Positions 6,523-15,145 of a DNA stretch of 22,333 nt are shown in pieces. Below the pieces are notes generated by a model, which was given only the letters and a program-made list of their open reading frames with translations, did no database searches and was not told where the DNA came from. The stretch comes from CBDCKR01 sp964572045 (GTDB taxonomy: Bacteria > Gemmatimonadota > Gemmatimonadetes > Longimicrobiales > Gaopeijiaceae), in NCBI GenBank assembly GCA_964572045.1, contig CAZNEI010000040.1, positions 1 to 22,333 on the forward strand, written 5' to 3'. Both the position numbers and the translations under genes were made by a program. The stretch's first letter is position 1. Each line of letters starts with the position of its first letter.

Positions 6523-7894
6523 GATCCCTCCTCTTGTTGTTCGTCTTCCTCTTCTTCGAGAGCCAGATAAAGCTAATCGGTAGACCCGTGGCGACGAAGG
6601 CGAAGTCGACGAGCGATCTCTCCCACTCGAGGACGGCCCGCAGCGCGAGGAGCCCCACGATGCCGGCGAGATAGACGGCCGGCAGCCAAGGGTAGAGGGG
6701 GACCCTGAACACCCCGGGGCCTCCGACTTCGGCGCGACGCAGCTTGAAGAGCGCGAGCGTCGTCATGGAATAGAAGATGAGAATGGCGAAGACCATGCCC
6801 GCCGCGATGTTCTCGAACGACCCCCGCGCCACGAGAATCACCGACGCCCACGCGCAGTGCACGACGATCGAGCGGGAAGGGGTTCTGAACTCCGGGTGCA
6901 CGTGGTCGAGCCACCGGAAGAAGAGGCCGTCGCGGGCCATGGCGTAGTACACGCGGGTCGCCGACATCATGGTCCCGTTGATGCTTCCGACGGCGGAGAC
7001 GATCGCCATGATCGCCACCACGGCCGCTCCGGCGGAACCGACCACGACGGTGGCCACGTCGGCCGCGGGGGTGACGGTCCCTCGCATCCCCTCCATGCCG
7101 AGCGTGTAGTGGTAGAGCGTGTTCAGGGACCAGTAGAGGACGAGCACCACGCCGAGCCCGATCACCATGGTCCTGGGAATCACCTTCTGGGGGTCCCGCA
7201 TCTCACCTGCGACGTAGCCCACCCGGTCCCAGCCCGTGTGGGTGAAGACGATAAGCATCAGAGCGGCGATCGTGTTGCCCAGCGGGCTCAAGCCCGTGGT
7301 CGTCGTCAGCGTTGTCCCCAGCAGGCTCGGGATCACGCTCATCAGGGCCACGCCCGACACGGCGAAGAGGGCCAGAAACCCGACTTTGACGACCGTTGTG
7401 ACCTTCTGGAAGAGGCTCGCCCAGGTGACGCCCACGTAGTTGAAGACGCCCAGAGAGGCGATGATGCCCAGGGCCACGGCCGTATGCCCCCGCGGGCTCA
7501 GCTCGGTGAGCACTCCCACGTAGTCGGCGGCGACGATGGCGAGTCCGGCGGCCGGGCTCGTGCGGATGATGAAGAGCTGGGCCCACCCGAACATGAACCC
7601 CGCGAAGGGCCCGAAGCAGCGCGTGATGTAGGCATACTCGCCGCCTGTCTTGGGGAGCCGCGCGCCGAGCTCGGCGTAGATGAGCCCGCCCATCATCACG
7701 AAGACGCCGACAGCCAGCCACGCCGTGATTACCGAGGCGAAGTCGTCGAAGTACGCGGCGACGAGGGAGGGGGTCGTGTAGATTCCCGACCCGATGATGA
7801 TGCCGACGAGCAGGGCCACGCCGTCGAGGGTGCCCAGCGTGCGACGGAGCTTGGGGGGTGCGGCCCCAGCGCCGGGGGTGTGCGCATCGGTCAC
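6506..7894 (-). CDS. APC-family amino-acid permease
   Basis: Inner-membrane amino-acid transporter of 462 residues with about 12 hydrophobic helices. The first helix shows the APC hallmark (GVALLVGIIIGSGIYTTPS). EYAYITRCFGPFAGFMFGW follows in TM3, as in LAT/SteT-like exchangers. The sequence ends in a basic cytoplasmic tail (KKRKTNNKRR). The start is GTG 7894; no good ribosome site is visible, but the hydrophobic core begins about 27 residues in, as usual. The gene begins 50 bases after the amidohydrolase stop and its 3' end overlaps the aminotransferase reading frame. Uptake of the amino acid processed by those neighbours is a reasonable inference. Substrate specificity cannot be read from the sequence. 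Confidence 0.9.
   Translation of the reverse strand: MTDAHTPGAGAAPPKLRRTLGTLDGVALLVGIIIGSGIYTTPSLVAAYFDDFASVITAWLAVGVFVMMGGLIYAELGARLPKTGGEYAYITRCFGPFAGFMFGWAQLFIIRTSPAAGLAIVAADYVGVLTELSPRGHTAVALGIIASLGVFNYVGVTWASLFQKVTTVVKVGFLALFAVSGVALMSVIPSLLGTTLTTTTGLSPLGNTIAALMLIVFTHTGWDRVGYVAGEMRDPQKVIPRTMVIGLGVVLVLYWSLNTLYHYTLGMEGMRGTVTPAADVATVVVGSAGAAVVAIMAIVSAVGSINGTMMSATRVYYAMARDGLFFRWLDHVHPEFRTPSRSIVVHCAWASVILVARGSFENIAAGMVFAILIFYSMTTLALFKLRRAEVGGPGVFRVPLYPWLPAVYLAGIVGLLALRAVLEWERSLVDFAFVATGLPISFIWLSKKRKTNNKRRDHPSGV
6527..6532 (-). promoter_or_regulatory. Strong Shine-Dalgarno within the permease 3' end
   Basis: On the minus strand AGGAGG lies just upstream of the conserved aminotransferase N-terminus, inside the last codons of the permease. 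It is followed by ATC ATC rather than ATG, which makes it central to the start-codon question. Confidence 0.5.
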
Positions 7895-7944
7895 CGCTGC
7901 CGACCCGGCGCGGCGTTCCGTGTCGGGGCCCTCCCCTCTTCCCC

Positions 7945-9657
7945 TCAGTCGGTTTCGCCGCTGTACATGACCCGACCGCCCACGATCGTATAGGCGACCT
8001 CGGTCGACAGGATCTCTTCTTCGGGGACCGTCGTGATGTCTTGGCTGAGAACCGTGACATCGGCGAGCTTGCCCACCACGAGCGACCCCTTCACATCATC
8101 CTCGAAGCCCGAGTACGCCACGTTGATCGTGTAGGACTTGAGAGCCTCGATGCGGCCCATGCGCTGCTCGGCGAAGAAGACCTCGCCGTTGTTCATCCTG
8201 CGCGACACCGTCGCGTAGTAGCTGGCGATCGGGTCCACATCCTCGACCGGCGCGTCCGTTCCGTTCGTCACCATGGCGCCCGCCTGCATGAGGTCTTGCC
8301 ACACGTACGCTCCCCACTCGGCCCGCTCTTCGCCGAGCCGCGGGACCACCCAGGGCCCGTCAGAGGTGGCGTGCACGCCCTGCATGGAAGCGATCACGTC
8401 CAGGGTCCCGAACCTCGGGATATCCTCGGGGTGGAGGTGCTGGGCGTGCTCGACGCGCCACCGTAGGCCCTCCTCTTCGGGATGCTCGGCGAAGGTCTCC
8501 TCGAAGATGTCGAGCACGACTCGGTTGCCCCGGTCGCCGATGGCGTGCACGCAGAGCTGGAAGCCGTGTTCGAGGGCGAGTTCGGCGGTCTCGTAGATGC
8601 CCTCGATGTCGCGGGGCAGCCCGGTGCTCTCCGGCAGGTCGGCGTAGGGTTCCAGAAGCCAGGCGCCGTGTGAGCCGAGGGCTCCGTCGATGCTCCGCTT
8701 GATGGCGCGCACCGTGAGCCGGTCGTCGCCGGCACCGATGATCTTGTAGTCGGGCAGCCGCTCGCGGAGCTCGTCGTTGGAGGCCCGCAGCATCATCCAG
8801 AGCCGGATCTTCAGGCTCCCATCCTCGGCCATCTCCCGCAGCACGTCCACCGTCTCGAAGCTCGAGCCGGCGTCCTGGAACGAGGTGAGTCCCTTGGCCA
8901 GCGCCTCCTCCTGCGCCAGCTCGGCGACCCGCCGAGGATCCGGACGGGCGGCGCCTTCCTGGGCCGGGTCGAGCAGAAGGGCGGAGCTCTCCCGGAACGC
9001 ACCGATCGGGTTCCCCTCGGCGTCCCTGACGATCTCGCCTCCGGGCGGGTCGCGCGTGCTGGCGTCGATCCCCGACATCTCCATGGCCCTGGCGTTTGCG
9101 TAGGTCGCGTGCCCGCTGGCGTGCCTCAGGACCACCGGGTTGTCGGGCGACACGGCGCTCAGCGAGTGATGGAAGGGGAGCCCGTCGACGTTGGGCTCGG
9201 GCACCCGGTCCCACTTCTCCTGGTGCCAGCCCCGGCCGCGGATCAGCTCGCCCGGCTCGGCCTGGGCCACCGCCTCCTCGACCATCGCCACGACCTCGTC
9301 CCAGTTGGCGACGTCCATGAGGTCGAGCTGGAGGCTGGCCTCGCCGACGCCCATGAAATGGCCGTGGCCCTCGATCAGACCCGGGATCGCCGTCATGCCC
9401 TCCAGATCGATCACCTCGGTGTCGGGGCCCACGTGCGGCTCGACGTCCGCATCGCTTCCGAGCACGACGATGCGGCCGTCCTTGGCCGCCAACGCCTGAG
9501 CGGCGGGGTTCTGGTCGTCGACCGTGATGATGTTTCCGTTCAGGAGGACGAGATCGGCGTCGCCGTCGGGTCCCGCCTCGCACGCCTGCACGATCGCCAG
9601 AGCGGCGAGGAGCGGACCGCCATAGAGTCTTCGCAGCGCTGTGGACGTCAAAAACAT
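7945..9657 (-). CDS. YtcJ-like amidohydrolase, predicted lipoprotein
   Basis: Metal-dependent hydrolase of the Amidohydrolase_3/YtcJ group, 570 residues. The N-terminal signal (about 10-25) ends in VQAC, so Cys26 may be lipidated and the enzyme exported. The DLVLLNGNIITVD strand and the C-terminal GKLADVTVLSQDI/VGGRVMY form the composite beta domain. Metal-site candidates are His98 and His100 (EGHGHF, where the family usually has D-x-H-x-H), then CVHAIGDRGN, VEHAQHLHP and TNGTDAPVEDVDP. GGAGG at 9663-9667 lies 5 bases before the ATG. The permease gene follows in the same direction. Probable role: hydrolysis of an N-acyl or cyclic amide outside the cytoplasm, with uptake of the product. Substrate unknown. 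Confidence 0.88.
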   Translation of the reverse strand: MFLTSTALRRLYGGPLLAALAIVQACEAGPDGDADLVLLNGNIITVDDQNPAAQALAAKDGRIVVLGSDADVEPHVGPDTEVIDLEGMTAIPGLIEGHGHFMGVGEASLQLDLMDVANWDEVVAMVEEAVAQAEPGELIRGRGWHQEKWDRVPEPNVDGLPFHHSLSAVSPDNPVVLRHASGHATYANARAMEMSGIDASTRDPPGGEIVRDAEGNPIGAFRESSALLLDPAQEGAARPDPRRVAELAQEEALAKGLTSFQDAGSSFETVDVLREMAEDGSLKIRLWMMLRASNDELRERLPDYKIIGAGDDRLTVRAIKRSIDGALGSHGAWLLEPYADLPESTGLPRDIEGIYETAELALEHGFQLCVHAIGDRGNRVVLDIFEETFAEHPEEEGLRWRVEHAQHLHPEDIPRFGTLDVIASMQGVHATSDGPWVVPRLGEERAEWGAYVWQDLMQAGAMVTNGTDAPVEDVDPIASYYATVSRRMNNGEVFFAEQRMGRIEALKSYTINVAYSGFEDDVKGSLVVGKLADVTVLSQDITTVPEEEILSTEVAYTIVGGRVMYSGETD

Positions 9658-9783
9658 GAAGGCCTCCGGATTCGTACACTGCCGTCCGCACCCCGAAGCC
9701 TAGGCGATGGCTTCCTGCGTGGCAATGAGGGGACCGGCAAGGTGGGGAGGACCGGCGAAGGCGGCCGCCCCGGGGAGCTCCTG

Positions 9784-10740
9784 CTACCGGATCGCGAGAC
9801 CCACGACGGCGAGCCTCGATCCGTCGGGACTCACCGCGATGCGGCTGAAGTCCACGTCCATGTGCGTGAGGTCCGCCACCAACCTCCAGTCCTCGCCGAC
9901 CTCGGGGTCCCACTGCAGAATGCGGCCGCCCGACGCCGCGAGCAGGACTCCCTCCGGAGTCCAGGCATGGAAGTCGGCGGCGTCGGGCGTCCGGATCAGC
10001 CTCACGGCCTCGTGCGTGCCGACGTTCAGCTCGCTGATCCAGGACTCGCCGCCCGCAACCCGCTCGACGAAGCTCCAGGCGTTCCGGTTGGGGATCTTGT
10101 GCAACGACGGACCCGGGCCGAGGGCCACAACCTCGGCCGACCCCGTGGTGACGTCGGCGACCTGAAGGGTCGGCGGATCTCCCAGCACGAAGAGCAACAC
10201 TTCGTTCTCGTTGCCCCACGCGTGATAGCCGACGGGAGCCACGTCGCGCAGGACCGGCTCCGCGTTCATGCCTTCCATCGTGAAGCGCCAGAGCCGTTGC
10301 GTCGAGTCCGCCTCGACCCGGACGGCGGAGAAGGCGCGGTCACCGGGGAACGGAGTGGGCGAATACTCGCTCTCGGCGGTTCGCGTGATGCGGGTCACCC
10401 TCATCGAAGCGATATAGTAGCGATGGATCTCGGTCTGGCCGTCGTTTCCGTCCTCGTAGCCCGCCGCATAGAGGATCGATCGGCTGTCGGGCGTGAAGAA
10501 CGGCTGGTTGTCGTAGGCCTCGGGTCGATTGGTGATGTTGCGGAGGTCCCCGAGATAGTAGAGCCCGTCGAAAAGGGAGAGAGGGGCCAGGTAGATGTCG
10601 GTCTGCGGCGCCGCGGGCTCCTGGGCGGAGGCGGGCCCGGCGAGGCTGGCCAGGGCCAGGAGGACCCAGAGCGCGGCGAGCCTGTGGGCGTCGGAGACGG
10701 GGGCCCGCCGGGTTGCCGCTCGAGCGTGTGTTTTCGTCAT
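9784..10740 (-). CDS. Secreted beta-propeller-like protein (TolB/WD40-like PD40 repeats)
   Basis: Unidentified exported protein of 318 residues. The signal peptide spans about 1-39, with a hydrophobic core ALWVLLALASLAGPASA and a likely cut after ASA. The mature part has PD40-type repeats: NQPFFTPDSRSILYAAGYED, YSPTPFPGDRAFSAVRVE, YHAWGNENEVLLFVLGD, FHAWTPEGVLLAAS and IAVSPDGSRLAVVG. This suggests a TolB-like propeller of five or so blades. No catalytic motif is visible. It lies 126 bases upstream of the amidohydrolase on the same strand and may share its transcript. Its start region faces the divergent menF promoter region. The ribosome site is weak. Confidence 0.72.
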   Translation of the reverse strand: MTKTHARAATRRAPVSDAHRLAALWVLLALASLAGPASAQEPAAPQTDIYLAPLSLFDGLYYLGDLRNITNRPEAYDNQPFFTPDSRSILYAAGYEDGNDGQTEIHRYYIASMRVTRITRTAESEYSPTPFPGDRAFSAVRVEADSTQRLWRFTMEGMNAEPVLRDVAPVGYHAWGNENEVLLFVLGDPPTLQVADVTTGSAEVVALGPGPSLHKIPNRNAWSFVERVAGGESWISELNVGTHEAVRLIRTPDAADFHAWTPEGVLLAASGGRILQWDPEVGEDWRLVADLTHMDVDFSRIAVSPDGSRLAVVGLAIR

Positions 10741-11020
10741 GGGACCCCGCCAGGGGAGTCAGCTTCGAGGCTTCTGCATTACGGCGTCGGCGCCTCCTCG
10801 CGCAACCCCTACTCCGATTCCCGCCGTCCCGCCGGCTGGCCGCGACGGGGACCGTCGCAGCCTGGTACCCGAAGTCGGCCGTGCCCGCACGACGGGGCTC
10901 CCCCATCCACAGACGCTTGGTATGACACGGCTTTCACGTATATTGCCCTTGGCCCGAACGGCCGACTCCCCGCCTCCGGGGAGGGCCGGCGGGGACATGT
11001 GCGCTCGAAACCACGGATCC
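10741..11020. other. Divergent intergenic region between propeller gene and menF
   Basis: 280 bases separating the minus-strand propeller gene from the plus-strand menaquinone cluster. The only clear signal is the plus-strand promoter candidate at 10917-10944. An in-frame ATG at 10997 is an alternative menF start. Confidence 0.5.
10917..10944 (+). promoter_or_regulatory. Candidate promoter of the menaquinone operon
   Basis: TTGGTA at 10917-10922 and TATATT at 10939-10944 are separated by 16 bases, in an AT-richer patch of otherwise GC-rich DNA. Transcription would start near 10951, leaving about 45-70 bases before menF. Confidence 0.55.
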
Positions 11021-12397
11021 ATGAACCCGGCAGATACCGTCCTAGCCGCACGACCACGCCTGGTCACGGTGAGCGCGGAAGCAATCGGTGCTGACCCCAT
11101 GCTCTTTCTTCGGCGGTCGAAGGGAGGGCCTCGCGGGTATTGGGCACGTGGCGAGCGCTGGGTGGCCCATGCCGGGACCCTGGCCACGCTGTCGGGCGAC
11201 GGACGCTCCCGGGGCCATCGATTCGCCGCCGTCGAGGAGGAGGCTCGCGACCGGTTCGCGGCCGCTCCCCTCACGGCTGGCCGTCCGGCGGCTCCGAACC
11301 GGTTTTACGGAGGATTCTCGTTCCGGTCCGGCCACTCGGCGACCGACGTGTGGGCGGGCTTCCCGTCCGCACTCTTCCATCTTCCGCAACTCGAGCTGGA
11401 GGGTCGAGACGGTGGGTCTCCGCGTCTCACGGCACGGGCCGTGGTCGGCTCCGACGAAGGGGATTCAGACTCCGCGCTGAGCGACCTTCTGATGCGGACC
11501 CAACGACTCTCGGAGCGGCTCCGAGGGTTGTCGGCCACCCCGCCCGGCGCTCCGATCCGTGTTCGGACGGCCAGGACCGAGTCGGACCGCAGCGCTTGGG
11601 ACGCGGGGGTCGAAGATGCGCTTGCGGCGATCGCCGGCGGGAAGGTCTCCAAAGTCGTGCTGGCCCGCACGATGGATGTCGTCACCGCCGACCGGATCGA
11701 TCCCGTGGAGGTCGTGCGGCATCTCCGGGAGCAGAACCGCGGGAGCCATGTCTTCCTCTTCGAGCCGGCGGACGGATGCCCGCTCGTCGGAGCCGCGCCC
11801 GAAACCGTAGCCTCGATGTCTGGGGGCGTGTTCCGAGCCACGGCGGTCGGCGGCACGGTGGCTCGAGGCGAGACGCCCGAGGAACAGGAGGCCCTCGCGG
11901 CCCGCCTCCTCGGCAGTGAGAAGGATGCGGCCGAGCATCGCATCGCCCTCGACGACATGATGGCGCGGCTCGGGGCGCTGTCCGACGATGTCGAGGCCGA
12001 GGCCGAGCCGCACGTGCTCACTCTCGCCCGCATCCAGCACCTGGAGACCCGGATCCGGGCGACGGTGCCAAAAGGCACCTCCGTGCTTGAGGTCCTCGGG
12101 GCTCTCCATCCCACCCCGGCTGTCTGCGGGCTTCCGCGGGAGCGTGCCCTTGAGCTGCTCGGTCGCGCGGAGCCGTGCGCACGGGGCTGGTACGCCGGGC
12201 CGGTCGGCTGGTTCGACGCCGCCGGCGACGGCGTCTTCGCACCTGCGCTCCGCTGCGCGGTGGCCCGTGGCGATCGGTGGCGCCTCTTCGCGGGCGCGGG
12301 GATCGTGGCCGGCTCGGATCCCGCGTTCGAGTGGGACGAGACGACGATCAAATTCGAGCCGGTCTTGCGGGCACTGGCGGCCAGCGGGGCGGGGTGA
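11021..12397 (+). CDS. menF: Isochorismate synthase
   Basis: Isomerises chorismate to isochorismate, the first step of classical menaquinone synthesis (cytoplasmic, Mg-dependent). 458 residues. The C-terminal chorismate-binding domain (about 185-455) carries the catalytic Lys211 in SKVVLAR, Glu261 in GAAPETVA, AVGGTVARG, Glu305-His306 in SEKDAAEHR, HPTPAVCGLP, and the final FAGAGIVAGSDPAFEWDET. The N-terminal half is the usual poorly conserved domain (RFYGGFSF motif). ATG 11021 is taken as the start; ATG 10997, 8 codons earlier, is possible. The TGA overlaps the menD GTG by 3 bases (GTGA). Salicylate/siderophore isochorismate synthases are similar, but the men neighbours settle the role. Confidence 0.92.
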   Translation: MNPADTVLAARPRLVTVSAEAIGADPMLFLRRSKGGPRGYWARGERWVAHAGTLATLSGDGRSRGHRFAAVEEEARDRFAAAPLTAGRPAAPNRFYGGFSFRSGHSATDVWAGFPSALFHLPQLELEGRDGGSPRLTARAVVGSDEGDSDSALSDLLMRTQRLSERLRGLSATPPGAPIRVRTARTESDRSAWDAGVEDALAAIAGGKVSKVVLARTMDVVTADRIDPVEVVRHLREQNRGSHVFLFEPADGCPLVGAAPETVASMSGGVFRATAVGGTVARGETPEEQEALAARLLGSEKDAAEHRIALDDMMARLGALSDDVEAEAEPHVLTLARIQHLETRIRATVPKGTSVLEVLGALHPTPAVCGLPRERALELLGRAEPCARGWYAGPVGWFDAAGDGVFAPALRCAVARGDRWRLFAGAGIVAGSDPAFEWDETTIKFEPVLRALAASGAG

Positions 12398-14202
12398 GCG
12401 ATCCGGCGGTCTCGACCGTCTGGGCGAGAGCGGTGGTCGACGAGCTGGCCCGCGGAGGCCTCGAGCATGTGTGCGTGACTCCCGGATCCCGATCGGCGCC
12501 TCTGGTGATGGCATGCCACAGAGACGCGCGTCTTACGACGTGGGTGCACCTCGACGAGCGGTCGGCGGCCTTCTTCGCGCTGGGCATCGGGAAAGCCGCA
12601 GGGGCTCCGGCCGCCGTCCTCACGACCTCGGGCACGGCCACGGCCAACCTCCTTCCGGCCGTCGTCGAGGCGTCGCGGGGCGGTGTGCCCCTGCTCCTGC
12701 TCACGGCCGATCGTCCGCTCCGCCTCCGCGGCTCGGACGCGAACCAGACGATCGATCAGGGCCGAATCTACGGCGGCTACCCGAGGGAGAGCTTCGATAC
12801 CGGAGACCCGGCCCCCGACGGGCTCCGGACGACGAGGGCCCTGGCGTCCGCGGCCGTGGCCCGCACGGTCGTGCCCGACCCCGGACCCGTCCACATCAAT
12901 CTCCCGTTCGACAAGCCTCTCGAGCCGGTCGAGATGGATGCCTCGCGGGAGGCCAGCCTGAGGAGCGCGGATCCGCTCGGCCTCGACGGCCGGCCCGGGG
13001 AGGCTCCGATGCTTCCGATCCAGGGCGTTGGCGCGGGTCCGACGCCGGGCGAGGAGGACATGGTGGCGGACTTCCTCGCCGCGGCGAGGAAGGGCGTCAT
13101 CGTAGCCGGGCCGGTCGCGGATCCCGAGGCCGTTGGGCCTCTCCTCGTCCGTCTCTCCGGGGCGGCGGGGTTTCCGCTGATCGCCGATCCCCTGTCCGGC
13201 GCGCGTTTCGGCCACGACCGTCGATCGCTTCCGATCGCGCACGCCGACCTCTTCCTGAGGGACGAGGCGGCCCGCGACGCGCTCCGGCCCGACCTCATCC
13301 TTCGGGTGGGCCGGCCTCCCACCTCCGCCGGCGTGCTGACGTTTCTCCGGGAGTGCTCGGATGTGCCGCAGCTCGTGGTCGGGGACGGCCCGCCCCTGAA
13401 GGACTCACTCTCGCCCACCTCGCGCCGCGTGCAGGGGAACGTACCGTTCGTGCTGGCCCGCGCCGCCGAGGGGTGCGAGCCCGAGGCCGCGGACGGATGG
13501 AAGGGCTTCTGGAAGCGTGTGGAAGGGGCGGCTCGGGAGGCCGTGCGCGCCGCGGAGGGCGCCTTCTTCGAGGGCGACGTCCTTTCGGCCGTCGTCGACG
13601 CGGTCCCCCGAGGAGGCGCCCTCTTCGTGTCGAACTCCATGCCCGTGAGGGATCTGGACGCGTTCGGGGGCGCTCGGCCGAAGCCCCTTCGAGTCTTCGC
13701 CAATCGGGGAGCGAGCGGGATCGACGGGATCGTCTCCACGGCCGCCGGAATCGCGGCGGCGAAGGCCCCGTGCCCCGAGGATCGGGGCCGCCGGGACGGG
13801 CCGCCCGTGGTCGCCGTGCTCGGAGACCTGGCGTTCTTCCACGACGCAAACGGGCTCTTCGTCGTCGGAAGGGACCGTTTGAACGTGCTCTTCGTCGTCA
13901 TCAACAACGACGGGGGAGGCATCTTTCACATGCTCCCGATCCGCAAGCACGAGCCCGAGTTCACCCGCTACTTCGCGACGCCGCACGGCCTCGACTTCCA
14001 ACATCTTGCGGCTCTCCACGGCATTGCGTACCGCCGCGTGGACGGGGCGCACGACCTCCGGAAGGCACTCGCGCGATCGGTGATTGAGCCCGGGCCCGGA
14101 ATCTTGGAGGTTCGTACCGATCGGAGCGAGAATCGGCGCCGGCATCGCGAAGTGGCGCACGCCGTCGCCCAGTCCGTGCGCCCGGTGCTGGAGCGGACGT
14201 GA
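12394..14202 (+). CDS. menD: SEPHCHC synthase (2-oxoglutarate decarboxylase, ThDP-dependent)
   Basis: Joins isochorismate and 2-oxoglutarate, with loss of CO2, to give SEPHCHC, the committed menaquinone step. 602 residues, slightly longer than the E. coli enzyme. Visible features are VTPGSRSAPL (29-38); Glu55 in HLDERSAAFFALG, the cofactor-activating Glu; LTTSGTATANLLPAVVEA; ANQTIDQ; and the ThDP/Mg site NNDGGGIFHMLP near residue 506. The start is GTG 12394, overlapping the menF stop, so translational coupling is likely. No separate ribosome site is obvious. The menB gene follows after a short gap. Confidence 0.95.
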   Translation: MSDPAVSTVWARAVVDELARGGLEHVCVTPGSRSAPLVMACHRDARLTTWVHLDERSAAFFALGIGKAAGAPAAVLTTSGTATANLLPAVVEASRGGVPLLLLTADRPLRLRGSDANQTIDQGRIYGGYPRESFDTGDPAPDGLRTTRALASAAVARTVVPDPGPVHINLPFDKPLEPVEMDASREASLRSADPLGLDGRPGEAPMLPIQGVGAGPTPGEEDMVADFLAAARKGVIVAGPVADPEAVGPLLVRLSGAAGFPLIADPLSGARFGHDRRSLPIAHADLFLRDEAARDALRPDLILRVGRPPTSAGVLTFLRECSDVPQLVVGDGPPLKDSLSPTSRRVQGNVPFVLARAAEGCEPEAADGWKGFWKRVEGAAREAVRAAEGAFFEGDVLSAVVDAVPRGGALFVSNSMPVRDLDAFGGARPKPLRVFANRGASGIDGIVSTAAGIAAAKAPCPEDRGRRDGPPVVAVLGDLAFFHDANGLFVVGRDRLNVLFVVINNDGGGIFHMLPIRKHEPEFTRYFATPHGLDFQHLAALHGIAYRRVDGAHDLRKALARSVIEPGPGILEVRTDRSENRRRHREVAHAVAQSVRPVLERT

Positions 14203-14259
14203 ACCCTTGCTCGATCAACCGAAAGGAAGGCAGTGACCCATGACCCAGGACGGCCGCCC

Positions 14260-15099
14260 ATGACCGAACCGCATTGGCAGGTGGTGAAGGAGTACCGAGA
14301 CATCACGTACAAGAAGGCCGACGGAGTGGCGCGCATCGCGATCAACCGCCCCGAGGTCCGGAACGCGTTCCGGCCCCAGACCCTCCTAGAGCTCCAGGAA
14401 GCGTTCAGGAACGCGGGCGAGGACACCCGTATCGGCGTGGTGCTCCTTACCGGGGAGGGGCCCGCGAAGGACGGGGTGTACGCGTTCTGCTCCGGAGGCG
14501 ACCAGAAGGTACGCGGGGAGGCGGGCTACGTCGGCGAGGACGGCGTGCCCCGGCTCAACGTCCTCGAGCTGCAGCGCTACATCCGGAGCATGCCGAAGCC
14601 GGTGATCTGCCTCGTTGCGGGCTACGCCATCGGGGGCGGCCACGTTCTGCACGTCGTCTGCGACCTGACGCTCGCTGCCGACAACGCGGTCTTCGGCCAG
14701 ACGGGACCGAGGGTCGGAAGCTTCGACGGAGGATTCGGTTCGTCGTTCCTCGCGCGCATGGTCGGTCAGAAGAAGGCCCGGGAGATCTGGTACCTGTGCC
14801 GTCAGTACAGCGCCGACGAGGCTCTTGGGATGGGGCTGGTCAACGCGGTCGTGCCCGTGGAGGAGTTGGAGCGGGAGGGCTGGCTCTGGGCCCAGGAGAT
14901 CCTCGACAAGAGTCCCCTCGCCATTCGGCTCCTCAAGTCCGCGTTCAACGCCGACGTCGACGGCCAGGCGGGACTCCAGGAGCTCGCCGGAAACGCGACG
15001 CTCCTCTTCTACATGACCGAAGAGGCGAAGGAGGCGAAGAACGCGTTCCTCGAAAAGCGCAAGGCCGACTTCCGGCAGTTTCCCTGGCTCCCGTGGTAG
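14260..15099 (+). CDS. menB: 1,4-dihydroxy-2-naphthoyl-CoA synthase
   Basis: Crotonase-fold enzyme that closes the ring of O-succinylbenzoyl-CoA to give DHNA-CoA. 279 residues, very close to Bacillus and E. coli MenB in length and sequence: INRPEVRNAFRP, CSGGDQKVRG (77-86), AGYAIGGGHVLH, SFDGGFGSSFLAR, AREIWYLCRQY, and the C-terminal KRKADFRQFPWLP. At the position separating the two MenB types it has Gly149 (FGQTG), the bicarbonate-dependent type I state, rather than the Asp of mycobacterial type II. ATG 14260 has AGGA 9 bases upstream and matches family length. GTG 14233, with AAAGGA before it, is an in-frame alternative that adds 9 residues. Confidence 0.95.
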   Translation: MTEPHWQVVKEYRDITYKKADGVARIAINRPEVRNAFRPQTLLELQEAFRNAGEDTRIGVVLLTGEGPAKDGVYAFCSGGDQKVRGEAGYVGEDGVPRLNVLELQRYIRSMPKPVICLVAGYAIGGGHVLHVVCDLTLAADNAVFGQTGPRVGSFDGGFGSSFLARMVGQKKAREIWYLCRQYSADEALGMGLVNAVVPVEELEREGWLWAQEILDKSPLAIRLLKSAFNADVDGQAGLQELAGNATLLFYMTEEAKEAKNAFLEKRKADFRQFPWLPW

Positions 15100-15145
15100 G
15101 GACCGTGGTCGGCGAGCCGAGTCGTCCCCGGGTGCCGGTGGCGAG

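Noticed and set aside
9109..11094. Large plus-strand open frame opposite the amidohydrolase and propeller genes
   Set aside because: It is an antisense shadow caused by high GC; the minus-strand proteins show clear families and signal peptides.
11305..13242. Large minus-strand open frame across menF and menD
   Set aside because: Shadow of strongly conserved plus-strand enzymes; its residues are Arg/Ser/Pro-rich without domains.
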